64,000 nucleotides of DNA, taken from the NCBI GenBank assembly GCA_026214975.1, contig CM047806.1, positions 994,501-1,058,500 of the forward strand, written 5' to 3'. How positions within the stretch are numbered: position 1 is the first letter of the stretch; every line of letters starts with the position of its first letter. The DNA is from Gentiana macrophylla. Lineage: Eukaryota > Streptophyta > Magnoliopsida > Gentianales > Gentianaceae. Of the stretch, positions 11,917-21,702 are shown piece after piece. The notes under the pieces were generated by a model. The model had not been told where the DNA came from. It saw only the letters and a list, made by a program, of their open reading frames with translations, and did no database searches. Both the position numbers and the translations under genes were made by a program.

Positions 11917-12453
11917 TTAAGTTTTCTTCGGTACCCATACCTTTTTGGGTCCGGCTGAGTTAGTTACTGAAGTATTACCTTCAGTTTCATTGTTGAGAGA
12001 ATTAAACCTTCTCAACTCTTTTCTGGATAAACCAATACGCTCAATCTTAGTTGATTTCACAAGGATTCTTTTAGATTTAACATTTTTAGTTTCCTTGTGT
12101 AATCCACTAGTTCTTCCAGTATCTTGATTTCTAAAGTTTATACTTTTTGAAGTCTCAAGACTGGGTAGGGATGGGGGATTATCATTGCTTTTGTCAAATT
12201 TACTAGACATTAATCTTTCAGCTAGATTTGACACCTCAGTTTCAAGAAACTCATTCCAATCTTTTGCTTTGTCAAGTTCCCTGTCTTTTAATTTTAGTTC
12301 CATTGTAAGTTTTTCAGTTACCTTGACAAGATCAGAGTTTCTCAGACTGAGTTCGGCAAATGATAACTGAGTTAAAGAATGTACATTTTCATGATAGTTG
12401 GATATAGTTTCAAGATCTGAGTGTACTTCTATATCAATGGTAACTTGCAGCAA
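11917..12453 (-). CDS. Gag C-terminal-like coiled-coil protein, 178 aa
   Basis: An open frame of 178 residues on the - strand. Residues about 25-95 are Leu/Lys/Glu-rich and coiled-coil-like (SLRNSDLVKVTEKL, LKLKDRELDKAKDWNEFLE). The C terminus is basic and ends GPKKVWVPKKT, the kind of junction seen before protease in SIRE-type copia polyproteins. There is no capsid core or zinc knuckle, so this is the retained tail of gag. It lies between the PBS leader and the accessory ORF. The Met at 12453 is simply the first in frame; the true start is unsure. Confidence 0.55.
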   Translation of the reverse strand: MLQVTIDIEVHSDLETISNYHENVHSLTQLSFAELSLRNSDLVKVTEKLTMELKLKDRELDKAKDWNEFLETEVSNLAERLMSSKFDKSNDNPPSLPSLETSKSINFRNQDTGRTSGLHKETKNVKSKRILVKSTKIERIGLSRKELRRFNSLNNETEGNTSVTNSAGPKKVWVPKKT

Positions 12454-12777
12454 CTTCTTTTCTTATTCTTTTGAGAGGTCTCTTAGTGATGGAACATTGA
12501 AGTTTGTATCCACTTCATCACTGAGTTGAGGTTCTGGATTTGTATATAAATTTGTCGCAATGAACCTTTCGATCATTTGATCCTGAAATCAGATATATTT
12601 TGCAAGCAATTAGTCAGGGGGTGAGTAAGCCAACTTCTAGCTCTAGATGTAGACATTGAAACTAAGTGAACTGATACAGTGAGGGGTCTTCAACAACTGG
12701 ATGCTTCGAACAAATAACTGATGCACAGTTATCTCCTTGAGCAGTAACAATTCGGATCTCTTTCAAAAGGAAGATTT

Positions 12778-12977
12778 GCTCCGATACCGATTGTTGGTAT
12801 CGGAAACAACTGAACCTTGAAGCGGTAAACTATTTGGATCACCTTCAAAAGAGGGAACCGCTCTGATACCAATTGTTGGTATCGGAAATAACTGATGGAC
12901 AGTTACTTCAAATAGACAAACTGATACTGGATCAGTAATGGATCTCTTCAAAACAGAAGCAATGCTCCGATACCAAT
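12778..12977 (-). repeat. Leader with three copies of the LTR-end/PBS junction
   Basis: GCTC(C/T)GATACC followed by (A/G)ATTGTTGG occurs at 12778, 12860 and 12964; on the - strand each reads CCAACA then ATTGGTATCRGAGC, i.e. LTR end plus initiator-Met PBS. The copy at 12964 is the real junction. The other two continue into GGTATCGG, forming near-perfect palindromes with arms CCGATACCAA and TTGGTATCGG. Spacing is 82 and 104 bp. Confidence 0.8.
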
Positions 12978-14726
12978 TGTTGGTCCCTTGGAAAGGCTAA
13001 CACAAGTTTAGAGGGGGGTGAATAAACTTGTCACCAAAAACTAATCCTGAGCTGGAAAAGCCCCAGGAACTGAGTTTCTCTAAAACTCAAACTGATCTTC
13101 AGTTCAGTTTTGTTCCTGTCCCTTAACTTGTGTGGATTTCAGTTAGCTCAACTGAATATAAGTCAATGCTGACTTATATTTAGTCTTGTTAATCGGCAAT
13201 GGATAAAACTAGCCTTTAGTGCAATAGATGTGTCGATTAAGTTCTAAGACTCTCTATGTATCGATTAGGTCTTTGACTCGGTGTCTAGTGTTTGCAGAGT
13301 GATAATGCAATAAATAAAACAAACACAAATGCATAAAGTAAATCAACACAAGATTTGTTTATGGAATTTCCGGGTGGTGTAATCCCGTCGTCTCCCTTCT
13401 CTCCCGTGGCGTAGGAGGTATCACTAGAATAATGAGATAACCGTTACAAAATCCTAGCACTATGACAGTCCTTCACGACACCCTAGTTTCACTGTCTACA
13501 CAAAATGAAGAAAGGTGAGATTGCCCCCTTCATCCTGCACACTGATCTTTCGGAGGTAGAATTGCTCCTTCACCACTCACCACTAATACCAACACACAAA
13601 TCCTCGGATCGCACTAATAATTGTGGCAACTAAGTTGCAATCAGATGAAGAAAGGTAAATTGCTCCTTTCAAACTATGCACAGCCAACCCTTTTTCACAA
13701 AGGTTAGGTTTAGAATTAATCAAGGATTAATTCAGTGAGCTGTCTGATTCTTCTGGATCTGACTTTGTAGCTCCAAGATGCCTTCTTCCCCCCTCAATGG
13801 GTTACTGGATCTTTCTTTGAAGTCTTCAAGGCAATTCCGTTGGCTTCCCATTTTTCTAGATATATCTTATCTGATTTTGTGGATCTGGATTTGGATCTTT
13901 GAATATATGCTTGTAAAGCTCTTTTTCTGATCCTCCTCTCTGCCTTTTTTTTAAGTGATTCTCTTGTGTATTTATAGGGGTGATGTAACGGTCACTAGCT
14001 CTTATAGCCGTTACACTTGTCGTTTAGCCAACGTTCACATGTACGATCTTTTGTCGTATAGTCAGTTTAAATTTAACAAGGCCTTAACTCAGATTTCTAC
14101 TCTTCTTCAAAACTGAGTACCTTGTATACTTAATATCTGACTTCAATTGACTAAGTCAGAGTACACCAATCATTTTCTTCTTATCCAGGTAACTGATAAT
14201 CTTTGACCTTAAGATTATTCACTTTACATGATCTATAACTTCGATTTGTCACACACAGACTTGCCTAAATCGACTTATAGTCACGACTTAATCGACTTTC
14301 TAACTGAGTTTGCTACCTCGGTTCTTGATTTTACATGGCCGAGTCTGTGTCCCTCAGTTCTTCAGTCTTCTAGATAAGCCAACTGAGTCAGTGTCCCTCA
14401 GTGAACTTATCTTCTTCAGTTCTAGCATAACTGAGTTTGAACCCTCAGTTCTTCATGTGCATATTCAGTTTTCTTGCTATAACTCAGCTTTTTGTTATGA
14501 CTCAAATTGTTACCTAGTTCTATTCTAATACAATGCTTGTGCTCAAACAACCTATACAAAGTTCGGACTCTAGATAGAACTTATACATTTATCTCTGACC
14601 ATTTCTTGCTTCTTCTTTCGTTATGCACTATATAACGATTAATTCTGACTTCATCATCATGGGTTGTAAGTAATTTGTCTAATTTCGTGACGAATCATCA
14701 TCAAAACATAAATAGTATTTCCAACA
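12978..14726 (-). repeat. 5' LTR of the copia derivative
   Basis: Begins (in + coordinates) TGTTGGTCCC and ends TTTCCAACA, followed by TSD GCTTC. Collinear with 7737-9482. The - strand TATA box TATAAATA sits near 13970. The ORF at 14310-14528 is chance. Confidence 0.88.
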
Positions 14727-14731
14727 GCTTC

Positions 14732-16060
14732 TAACTTCACATCAGACATAAAAGTGTTAGTAGAACTCCTTAAGGAAAGAAGCTATGATCAACAGATGGT
14801 TCAACCGATCACACAAAATAGCACTTGGATGGACTCGATTGTCTCCTATCTTAAGGATGGAATTCTCCCCGATAACAAAATTCAAGCAAGAAGAACAAAG
14901 CTTTTAGCGGCCATATATTCCATGTTTGATAACGTTCTTTATCGCAGGTCGTATATTGCTCCGTGGCTTAGATGCACAACAATTGGGAAGGAAATTACCT
15001 CCTTCGAGAAATACACTTGGGAATTTGCGGAAACCATCCCGGAGTGCGGTCGTTGGCAAGAAAATGTCGCATGTTCGGCTACTACTGGCCTACCATGTTG
15101 CAAGACGCTAAAGAGCTGGTCGAGAAATGCAAGTCATGCCAGGTGCACGATTATCTTTCACACCAGCCGTCCCAAGATATGATTCCCCTTGTCTCCCCAT
15201 GGCCTTTTGATCTATGGGGAGGTGACCTAGTGGGACCACTCCCTCGAGCTCCCGGCAACTTCAGATTTCTGGTGGTAGCGGTAGACTACTTTACCAAGTG
15301 GGTGGAAGCCGAGCCATTAAACACCATCACTGGAAAGCAAATTCAGAAATTTTTATGGAAAAATATTTTGTGTAGATATGGAATTCCAAAGTCATTGATC
15401 TCTGACAATGGGACTTTGTTTGAGGATAAAACAATTAAGGAGTGGTACACCGAGCTGCACATAACTCAGCATTTTACGTCCGTAGGACATCCCCGGGCTA
15501 ATAGGCAGGTCGAGCAGACAACAGGCAGATCAAGACAGGGTTAAAGAAGCGCCTCGGGAGGAGGAAGGAGAAAACTGGGTTGAACATTTGCCCAACATAT
15601 TGTGGGTGTACAGAACAACGCCGAACTCGGCCACATGTGAAACTCCATTCAGTCTGGCATATGGGTGCGAAGAGGTAATTACGGCTGAGATCGGCCTATC
15701 CTCACCCAGAACAGAGTTTTATTATGAAGAACAACAAAAAACTGAGCTCAGGCACTCTAAAGACGACCTGGAAGAAGTTTGAAATGTGGCATTCATCAGA
15801 ATGGCCTATAAATAGAGGATCTCCCAGTACAACAACTCCCAAGTTAAGCACATATACTTTAAAGAGGGAGAATTGGTACTCAGAAAGAATGAAATAAGCA
15901 GGCAGGGCCCCCAAGGTAAACTTGATCCAAACTAGGAAGGTCCTTACAAAGTGGTAAAGGTACATGGAAAGGGAGCACATCAGCTGGCTGATGCTAGTGG
16001 CAGGACCATACCCCGCAGTTGGAATGCCACCAACTTGAAAAGTTCTACGTCTAGGATAGG
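14732..16060 (+). pseudogene. pol (IN): Tat integrase, frameshifted
   Basis: Integrase joins element DNA to the host genome. The N-terminal linker (14754-14960) leads into the zinc-binding region with CGNHPG, YYWPTM and CKSCQVH (about 15010-15150). The core has Asp in WGGDLVGP (about 15222), Asp in LISDNGTLF (about 15405) and Glu in NRQVEQTT (about 15510), the D-D-E triad. The C-terminal part continues in another frame (15588-15782, LWVYRTTPNSATCETPFSLAYG) and ends with GPYKVVKVHGKGAHQLAD near 15930-15990. At least three frameshifts or stops. The - strand frame at 15702-16097 is a shadow. Confidence 0.87.
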
Positions 16061-16195
16061 TTCCAGGATTATTCCCTATGTTTATTTTATGTTTCAATTT
16101 TTATTTTCTAATAAGGTGTAATTGAACATCAAATATAATAATAAAGTTTAAATTTTGCACATGTGCATAATTACTTTTTTTTAAGCTTGAAAAAA

Positions 16196-16590
16196 GTTTG
16201 CAAATGACAAACTTATTAAGTCTGCAGGACAGACGATCAGAACTGAGCTGCAGGTCAGACTCAGAAAGTTTGTAAAGGCCAAAGTTATTAAGTCTGCAGG
16301 ACAGATGATCAGAACTGAGCTGTAAGTCAGACTCAGATAGTTTGCAAAGGACAAACTTCCTAAATCTGCAGGAAAGGCGATCAGAATTGAGCTACAGGTC
16401 AGACTCATAAAGTTTGCAAAGGCCAAACTTATTAAGTCTGCAGAACAGACGATCAGAACTGAGCTGCAAGTCAGACTCAGATAGTTTGCAAAGGAAAAAC
16501 TTCCTAAGTCTGCAGGACAGAAGATCAGAACTGAGTTGCAGGTCAGACTCAGAAATTTTGCAAATGACAAACTTCCTAAATCTGCGAGAT
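16196..16590. repeat. 72-bp tandem repeat, about 5.5 copies
   Basis: The phase marker GTTTG(C/T)AAA recurs at 16196, 16268, 16340, 16412, 16484 and (as ATTTTGCAAA) 16556, an exact 72-bp period. Each unit contains AAGTCTGCAGGACAG, GATCAGAACTGAGCT and GGTCAGACTCAGA. The array lies between integrase and the antisense ORF, the 3' spacer where Tat elements often carry tandem repeats. Because 72 is divisible by 3, one - strand frame stays open with a 24-residue repeat, but I do not treat that as coding. Confidence 0.92.
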
Positions 16591-16983
16591 GATTTATCGG
16601 AACCGAAAGGCGCAGTGCAGTTACATAAAAACGCTAAGTACACTATTCAAATAGTAGAACTCGTGCATGATGTACTAAGGGAGCAAGATGACCTAGGAAA
16701 TATTGTGAAGATAAAACAATGAGATAAAAAGCCAAAGAAAGTTGCATAAAAAGTGCATAAATTGCATATATTGTCAAAGTACAATTTAAAATTTTCAAGG
16801 CAACACTCATGTTAACGAACAACAAAAATACCTAGAAAAATCTTAAAAGTCTAGCCTAAGACTCAGCAGCAGGATTCTGTTGAGCAGACGAGGCAGCAGC
16901 TTGACGAGCAGTGGCAGGTCTGCGAGCATACTTCACTGCCAAGTCCTCACATGCCTGGAACTCCTTAAATCTATCATCATAGA

Positions 16984-17345
16984 TAGGGTTGTAAATGAAC
17001 CTAAGTATTCGATTCGATTTGGAGTATTCGGCTCGAAAAAAGCTCGATTCGGGCTCGGTTCGTGGGTTCGAACTTCGAGCCGAACCTTACAAATTAGATA
17101 TTCGGTGGGTCGAGCCGAACATGTTCGGCTCGGATATCATAAATTCATATACAGTTCGAGCCGAACATGTCCGAACACAAAATTCTGATTTTTTTTTAAA
17201 ACCCAGTTCGAGCCGAACATGTTCGAACGGTTCGACATGTTCGAGCCGAACTGAGCCGAACCGAGCCGAGCCTAAGGTTCGAACACACCAAGTCAAGCTC
17301 GAACCCTGCCAGGGTTCGGGAGGGTTCTGCTCGTTTACAGGCCTA
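16984..17345. mobile_element. hAT-like MITE, 362 bp, 8-bp TSD
   Basis: Ends are TAGGGTTGTAAATGAAC and, inverted, TAGGCCTGTAAACGAGC. The flanks are ATCATAGA on both sides (16976-16983 and 17346-17353), an exact 8-bp TSD typical of hAT. The interior is full of TCGAGCCGAAC-type motifs in both orientations, so it can fold extensively. It has no transposase. It inserted into the 3' end of the Tat antisense ORF. Frames at 16880-17462 are shadows. Confidence 0.9.
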
Positions 17346-17857
17346 ATCATAGACCTTGTTAGAGCCAGGCTTGCGAAGTCCTTGATGGGGAAGATTCTCA
17401 ATTATCAATTCAGAACATTGGCTTTTAGCCTTATCCACGCCCAAGGTATAGCCATGCCATAAGATGGGGCCAGTAAAGCCTACAGAGCCCCAGAGCACAG
17501 AGCAGAGCACTTGTAATCATGAACAGCTTTGGCGATATGCGCAGGAATCGCAGCCTTCAGCTCTTCATTCTCGGCTCAGAGTCGGTCAACTGCCTCTTCC
17601 AGCTCAGAGGTTTGCTTCACATACTCATCAGTAGCCGCCCGCAGGTCGACGGTGAACTGATCCCTGATCTTCTGCAGTTCAACCTTTTGAGCAGAAAGCT
17701 GCTCGTTCAAGACCAAAATCTCTTGGTCTTTGGACGTTGAGGCGTCCTTATATTTTTGGCGACTCACTGAAAGAATAGCAACCCGCTGTTCTAGAGACCC
17801 CTTATTGGAAGCCAAGTTGTTAAACCTTTTCAGCACTTCCTTGCCAATCTTGGCACC

Positions 17858-17932
17858 CTGTGAAAAGCTTTTAAGATGTCAATAAGTGTGCAGGAAAAAG
17901 TTAAGTTGAATGCAGGTGAATAAAGAACTTAC
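17858..17932 (-). other. Putative intron 2 of the antisense ORF (75 bp)
   Basis: On the - strand the donor reads CTGTG|GTAAGTTC and the acceptor CTTTTCACAG|GGTGCC. The exon after it opens with the coiled-coil frame GAKIGKEVLKRFNNLAS. The consensus GTAAGT donor and pyrimidine-rich acceptor are good; splicing is inferred. Confidence 0.55.
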
Positions 17933-18306
17933 CACAGCAGCCAAGTCTTTATCTGGCATCCTAGATATGTCCTCAATATGGGGCAGGGAACCCCCTCCAA
18001 GTCTGAAGGATCTTGGTCATCTCGAGAAGACCTGCTCCTCTTTCTCCCGGATCGGTAGCGCATCTGGAGCTACCCTTCCCCAGCGTCAGGATCAGAGCCT
18101 TCCAGAATCACCAGGCGCTCATTGCCCCTGTGCTCTGTACGTTGTTTGTCCATTTGAAGACCCTCAGAGGCTTGAAGGCCCTCAGTGTTTACCTCAGGGT
18201 TCACAGGCGGAACCACCGAGGTGCCAGCATCCTCAGTTATTTCCGAGTCCAAGCTCGACCTACTCATCCTCGGTGGCCTCATCAAAGATTTCAGCAAAAC
18301 CAACCA

Positions 18307-18396
18307 CTGCAAAAGCATGAAAAGACAAGGTTAGTATGAGCAGAAGACAATACATAAGCTACATAAAAAAGTAAGACAAAAAAGATAAAGCCCTAC
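18307..18396 (-). other. Putative intron 1 of the antisense ORF (90 bp)
   Basis: On the - strand the donor is GATAATT|GTAGGG, right after the QEEYDN coding end, and the acceptor is CATGCTTTTGCAG|TGGTTGG. Joining gives an acidic frame (VGFAEIFDEATEDE) before a stop. The donor is weaker than that of intron 2. Confidence 0.45.
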
Positions 18397-19448
18397 AATT
18401 ATCATACTCCTCCTGAGTAAACCTTTGGTACGGATCTGGCCCCGCATCAGCCAGCCGAGCAGCCTCGATCTGCTTGGAAGAATACTTCTTTTTGTCTAAA
18501 AAAATTCCAGATTTGGCAATATCCTCTAACAGCTTAGCCCTAACCCCTGTAGGGCATACATCATAATGGAATGGGGTTGGAGTTCCATCTACCCAACTCC
18601 GGGTGTCCCTCATGATGAATAAAGAAGAAATAGGACTTTTAGTTGTGGATAGAGGTTTGTCCTATAGAAAGAATAGGGATTCCCCGCCGGTGGTCTGTAC
18701 AGCGGGGGAAGTAGTACCACCCATTATGGTTTTTAACTTTCTTATGCTGGTAAAATGTCCGGAATAGCTCAACCGAGAACTCAGTATCCAAACATCTGCA
18801 CCAGATGGAAAATCCTATAATGGTCCTAACCCTATTGAGGGCTATCTGGGAAGACCCAGTTTGTAATACCTTAGCACATCCAAGAAGGCCGGACATAAAG
18901 GGACCCTTAGTCCCAACTCAAGTTGCTCCTTATAAACTGTACAGTACCCTTCTGGGGCTTGATAGGCAAACCGGTTCGGAGTAGTCGGAAGACGAGATGT
19001 ATACCTGTCCAGATCAACCCCATACTTGGTAAGGATCTGGACAATTTCCTCTTGGATCAAGGAGGAATTCACCCCATGACTACCCACTGCTTCCTTAGTA
19101 GCCATATGCCATTTTAAACTTTGATAAAAAGGGGAAAGCCAGGGGGTGGAGGAGCGCGGGGTAAGTCAGTGAATCAGGGATCAACAACCAGGTGTTCAAA
19201 TCCCTTACGCCGGATTAAAGGAAAATGGGCATGATTTGCGGAAGAAACCCTAAAATTGGAGGTTTAACCCTCAGTGTTGGAATAAGATTCAAATTCTCTC
19301 TCAACGGAACTGCTAGTAGCAGGCCTCACCCTCATCCACAATACCGGATAAACAATAAAAAAAAAGCAAGAAGAAGAAGAAATGAGGCTTACTTTGTTAA
19401 AATGCAAAGATCTCAAGAAATGATTTGAACCTTCAATTTAATAGAAAT

Positions 19449-19463
19449 GAAAAGAAGTGGGAG
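19449..19463 (+). other. Polypurine tract of the Tat element
   Basis: GAAAAGAAGTGGGAG immediately precedes the LTR start TGACAACTGA. Purine-rich and correctly placed for plus-strand priming. Confidence 0.7.
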
Positions 19464-20306
19464 TGACAACTGATACGACGGGGGTTATAACCCCTCTAGA
19501 CGTGGAAACTGATGTCATTTGTTGGGGTGTGGGAAAAGACGCCTCAGATTTCGGGAAAGCAATAACGCTTGAGTAAATAGGCAGCCACCAGGCAGCTAGT
19601 GAATTCAAACCGCAGGAGTGGCGCAGATCTGATCGGCTATTAAGCGAGACCAGATCTTGGGGGCTTTTGATGGGGCCGACCCGAGCTACGCCACATGTCA
19701 TCCTCTGAATAACCCTATAATAAATGAAAGGCATTTGAGAACAAACCTTTAGGGCCAGGACCCCTAAAGACATGTCCAATGGGTAGGTCTAAACCCAGGT
19801 GGGAGATCGGCAGGAATACCTCCACCAGCTGCCGCATGTCGGTCAAGGTCTGGTGAGGAGGAGCTGCCACAGTTCGGCCATAGAGGCCTCGGGGGCTCGA
19901 CGCAGGTCGGATGGAGCACCCCTAGCTTTAGCCCACGTGCTCACAGTTAAAGATAAATAAGGAAAGAATCGTGAGTCATAAAGACTCTGATCTTGACATT
20001 TAAACATGTCCATAATTATCCCTAAATCATAGGGATATACGTATGATTATACTTAGGGAGAAATAATACAATTCCTTGTAGAACAATGAATGAATTTCAA
20101 TCGTCCCCTCTATAAAAAAACCCTAGGAACTACGAAATACTTGATTCCTGAACAATAAAAGATACGTAGACAACTTGAGAGAAACAACTTTCGGGCTCAA
20201 TCTAAAAACACCATAAACACCTTCTCTCTTATTTAATTGCTCTTGAATAATTGCCACCAAAGAAAAGCGACCCAGATTAATTAATAGACGATTTCCAGTA
20301 TCGTCA
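19464..20306 (+). repeat. 3' LTR of the Tat element, 843 bp
   Basis: Begins TGACAACTGATACGA after the PPT and ends CAGTATCGTCA. The last 200 bases match 1-208. A TATA-like box CTATAAAAAA lies near 20110. The TSD cannot be checked because the left flank is outside the window; the bases following are CTCTG. Confidence 0.85.
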
Positions 20307-21034
20307 CTCTGGTTAAGGACACCCCACGTTGAATTTCCCATTAGTTCATAGCAAGTTTTTGTAGTCAATGTATGTTCTTAGTACATGGTTAAAATTGGCT
20401 GATTCCAAGACGTATATAGTCAAGTTATCCCTAGCAGTCTTATGGTTAAATGAAGGTAATCGTTACTAGTCTAGCTGTATAAAAAAATTAAAAAAAAGAG
20501 TACATTATTACATCTCTAGCGAAATTTATATATAGTTAAAATTAATGTTGTTGTGTTACCCTAACGGGAAAACACATACATATGTTAGTACTGTACAGTT
20601 TTTTCCCCACTTGATTAAATAAGTGTTTCTTCCATTGCTTTACCCGGGTTCTATCTATGTATTGAAATGTTTATATTTTGTTTTGAGAAGAAAAAAAAAA
20701 GAAGAGACCCATAAATATTTAATCAATTTCATTTGATGTAAAATCATTTCTAAAACAATGTGTACCATCCCTTTTAAGACTTTGTTATTGTTTATTTCTT
20801 CTAAAACATAAAATCTTTAGTGCAAAGCTCACGTGCACAACATTACAAACAAAAAAGTCTCAAATATATAATTCTTTTGGAATCATTATGTTTTGTCTGT
20901 AATGATCATAACCTTAATCCTATAATACTACTTGATATTTAAACAACCTTAATCCTATACTACTTGATATTTAAACGAGAAAAAAAATGTACTGTACCTG
21001 AACCTGACTAATCGTGCCGTTTGCCATTCTTTTA

Positions 21035-21173
21035 GGGAAAGTTATTGTGTGGTGTCTTCACACGGTGTGACAGACTCCAGGCCACACAATTTTATTTTAT
21101 ATTTAAATTGTGTGGTTCTGATTGTTTCATCCGTCACTTCACCTCAAAATCATTCACCACACAATAACTTCCC
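21035..21173. mobile_element. Mutator-like MITE, about 139 bp
   Basis: Starts GGGAAAGTTATTGTGTGGTG and ends in its near-perfect inverted copy (CACCACACAATAACTTCCC). The interior GTCACTTCACCTC is shared with the element at 21567-21702 (inverted) and with a fragment at 30485-30545. The TSD is degraded. Confidence 0.78.
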
Positions 21174-21236
21174 TTCCTTTCGTAGTTATGTAATTAATTA
21201 TTCCTAGTGGTTCCTAAAAGAAACATTAAAGTCATT

Positions 21237-21545
21237 GTTTGTTTTGGGTGGAGTTTTTTTTTTTTTTTTATATCACATCATCCATCATATCTTACAATTC
21301 TCTTATAACTCATTTATTCAATTATAAATAAAAAAATATTAAAGTATATCTCATCATTTCACTTTATCAACTTTAACATTTTTATCATTATTTTATTTAT
21401 TATACTATTTTATTTCACCAATCAAATCATAATTTACATAAATTTCAAAAAAAACATCATAACTTTCTAATCATTACTTTAATCACTTTATCTAAAAAAA
21501 CTCTCAAAAAAACTCCAAAAAAAAAAAACTCAACCCAAAACAAAC
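21237..21545. mobile_element. MITE-like inverted-repeat element, about 309 bp
   Basis: Starts GTTTGTTTTGGGTGGAGTTT and ends AAACTCAACCCAAAACAAAC, which are inverted copies with one mismatch. The interior is extremely AT-rich and non-coding. TSD and superfamily are not resolved. Confidence 0.72.
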
Positions 21546-21566
21546 GGAGCTATAGTTGTTAAATAT

Positions 21567-21702
21567 GGGAAATACTTGTGTGGTGAGGGAATTTGAGGTG
21601 AAGTTTCTGGGTGAACGATCGAACCACACGCTTTAAATACGAAATAAAATCGTGTAGTGCATGCGATGTCACACACGCAGTGTCACCACACAAGAATTAC
21701 CC
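21567..21702. mobile_element. Mutator-like MITE, 136 bp, 9-bp TSD
   Basis: TIRs GGGAAATACTTGTGTGGTG and (inverted) GGGTAATTCTTGTGTGGTG. GTTAAATAT flanks both sides, a perfect 9-bp TSD as expected for Mutator-superfamily insertion. Non-coding. Confidence 0.88.

Larger units (their letters stand above)
7737..14726 (-). mobile_element. Non-autonomous Ty1/copia derivative (SIRE-like) without pol
   Basis: Two LTRs of about 1.75 kb flank a 3.5-kb interior. TSD is GCTTC at 7732-7736 and 14727-14731; ends are TG(A/T)TGG and CCAACA. On the - strand the PBS (ATTGGTATCGGAGC, complement of initiator tRNA-Met) lies next to the LTR at 12978-14726, and a PPT (AGGGAGGGGGAAAT) lies next to the LTR at 7737-9482, so the element runs right to left. 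The interior codes for a gag-like tail and an accessory ORF only; no protease, integrase, RT or RNase H is present. Long LTRs, the PKKVWVPKKT motif and an extra ORF suggest SIRE/Maximus ancestry. It interrupts the Tat element between RNase H and integrase. Confidence 0.87.
16862..19105 (-). pseudogene. Antisense ORF of the Tat element (gypsy-type 'transposase' domain), intron-containing
   Basis: On the strand opposite to gag-pol. From the Met at 19105 the N-terminal part reads QILTKYGVDLDRYTSRLP and ELGLRVPLCPAFLDVLRYY; after a frameshift near 18850-18890 it continues NRVRTIIGFSIWCR and NHNGWYYFPRC (18639-18840), then DPYQRFTQEEYDN (about 18420). This resembles Pfam Transposase_28 ('putative gypsy type transposon'). 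Two intron-like gaps follow, then a coiled coil (17576-17857, LVLNEQLSAQKVELQKIRDQF) and a basic, Ala-rich tail ending at about 16862. A hAT-like MITE interrupts the tail. Antisense ORFs here are known from Grande/Retand-type elements; the role is unknown. Confidence 0.72.
1..20306 (+). mobile_element. Ty3/gypsy Tat-lineage LTR retrotransposon, degenerate, 5' end beyond window
   Basis: The order 5' LTR, PBS, gag, protease, RT, RNase H, a second RNase H, integrase, tandem repeats, antisense ORF, PPT and 3' LTR is seen. The tandem second RNase H and an antisense ORF between pol and the 3' LTR are marks of the Tat lineage (Retand, Grande, Ogre relatives). Gag starts soon after the PBS, so there is no extra Ogre-type ORF1 upstream. 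Both LTR 3' ends finish in ATCGTCA and share most of their last 200 bases. The body is split by a 1.8-kb solo LTR, a 1.7-kb solo LTR, a 7-kb copia derivative and a MITE. Removing these leaves roughly 9.4 kb visible. All ORFs are broken, so it cannot be autonomous as read. Confidence 0.9.

Noticed and set aside
12778..12990. CRISPR-like spaced repeats
   Set aside because: Only three copies, irregular spacing (82 and 104 bp), and they match LTR-end/PBS sequence in a plant retroelement.
16181..16570. 129-residue - strand frame with a 24-residue repeat
   Set aside because: It simply follows the 72-bp tandem array, whose length is divisible by 3; no start context, neighbours or motif supports coding.
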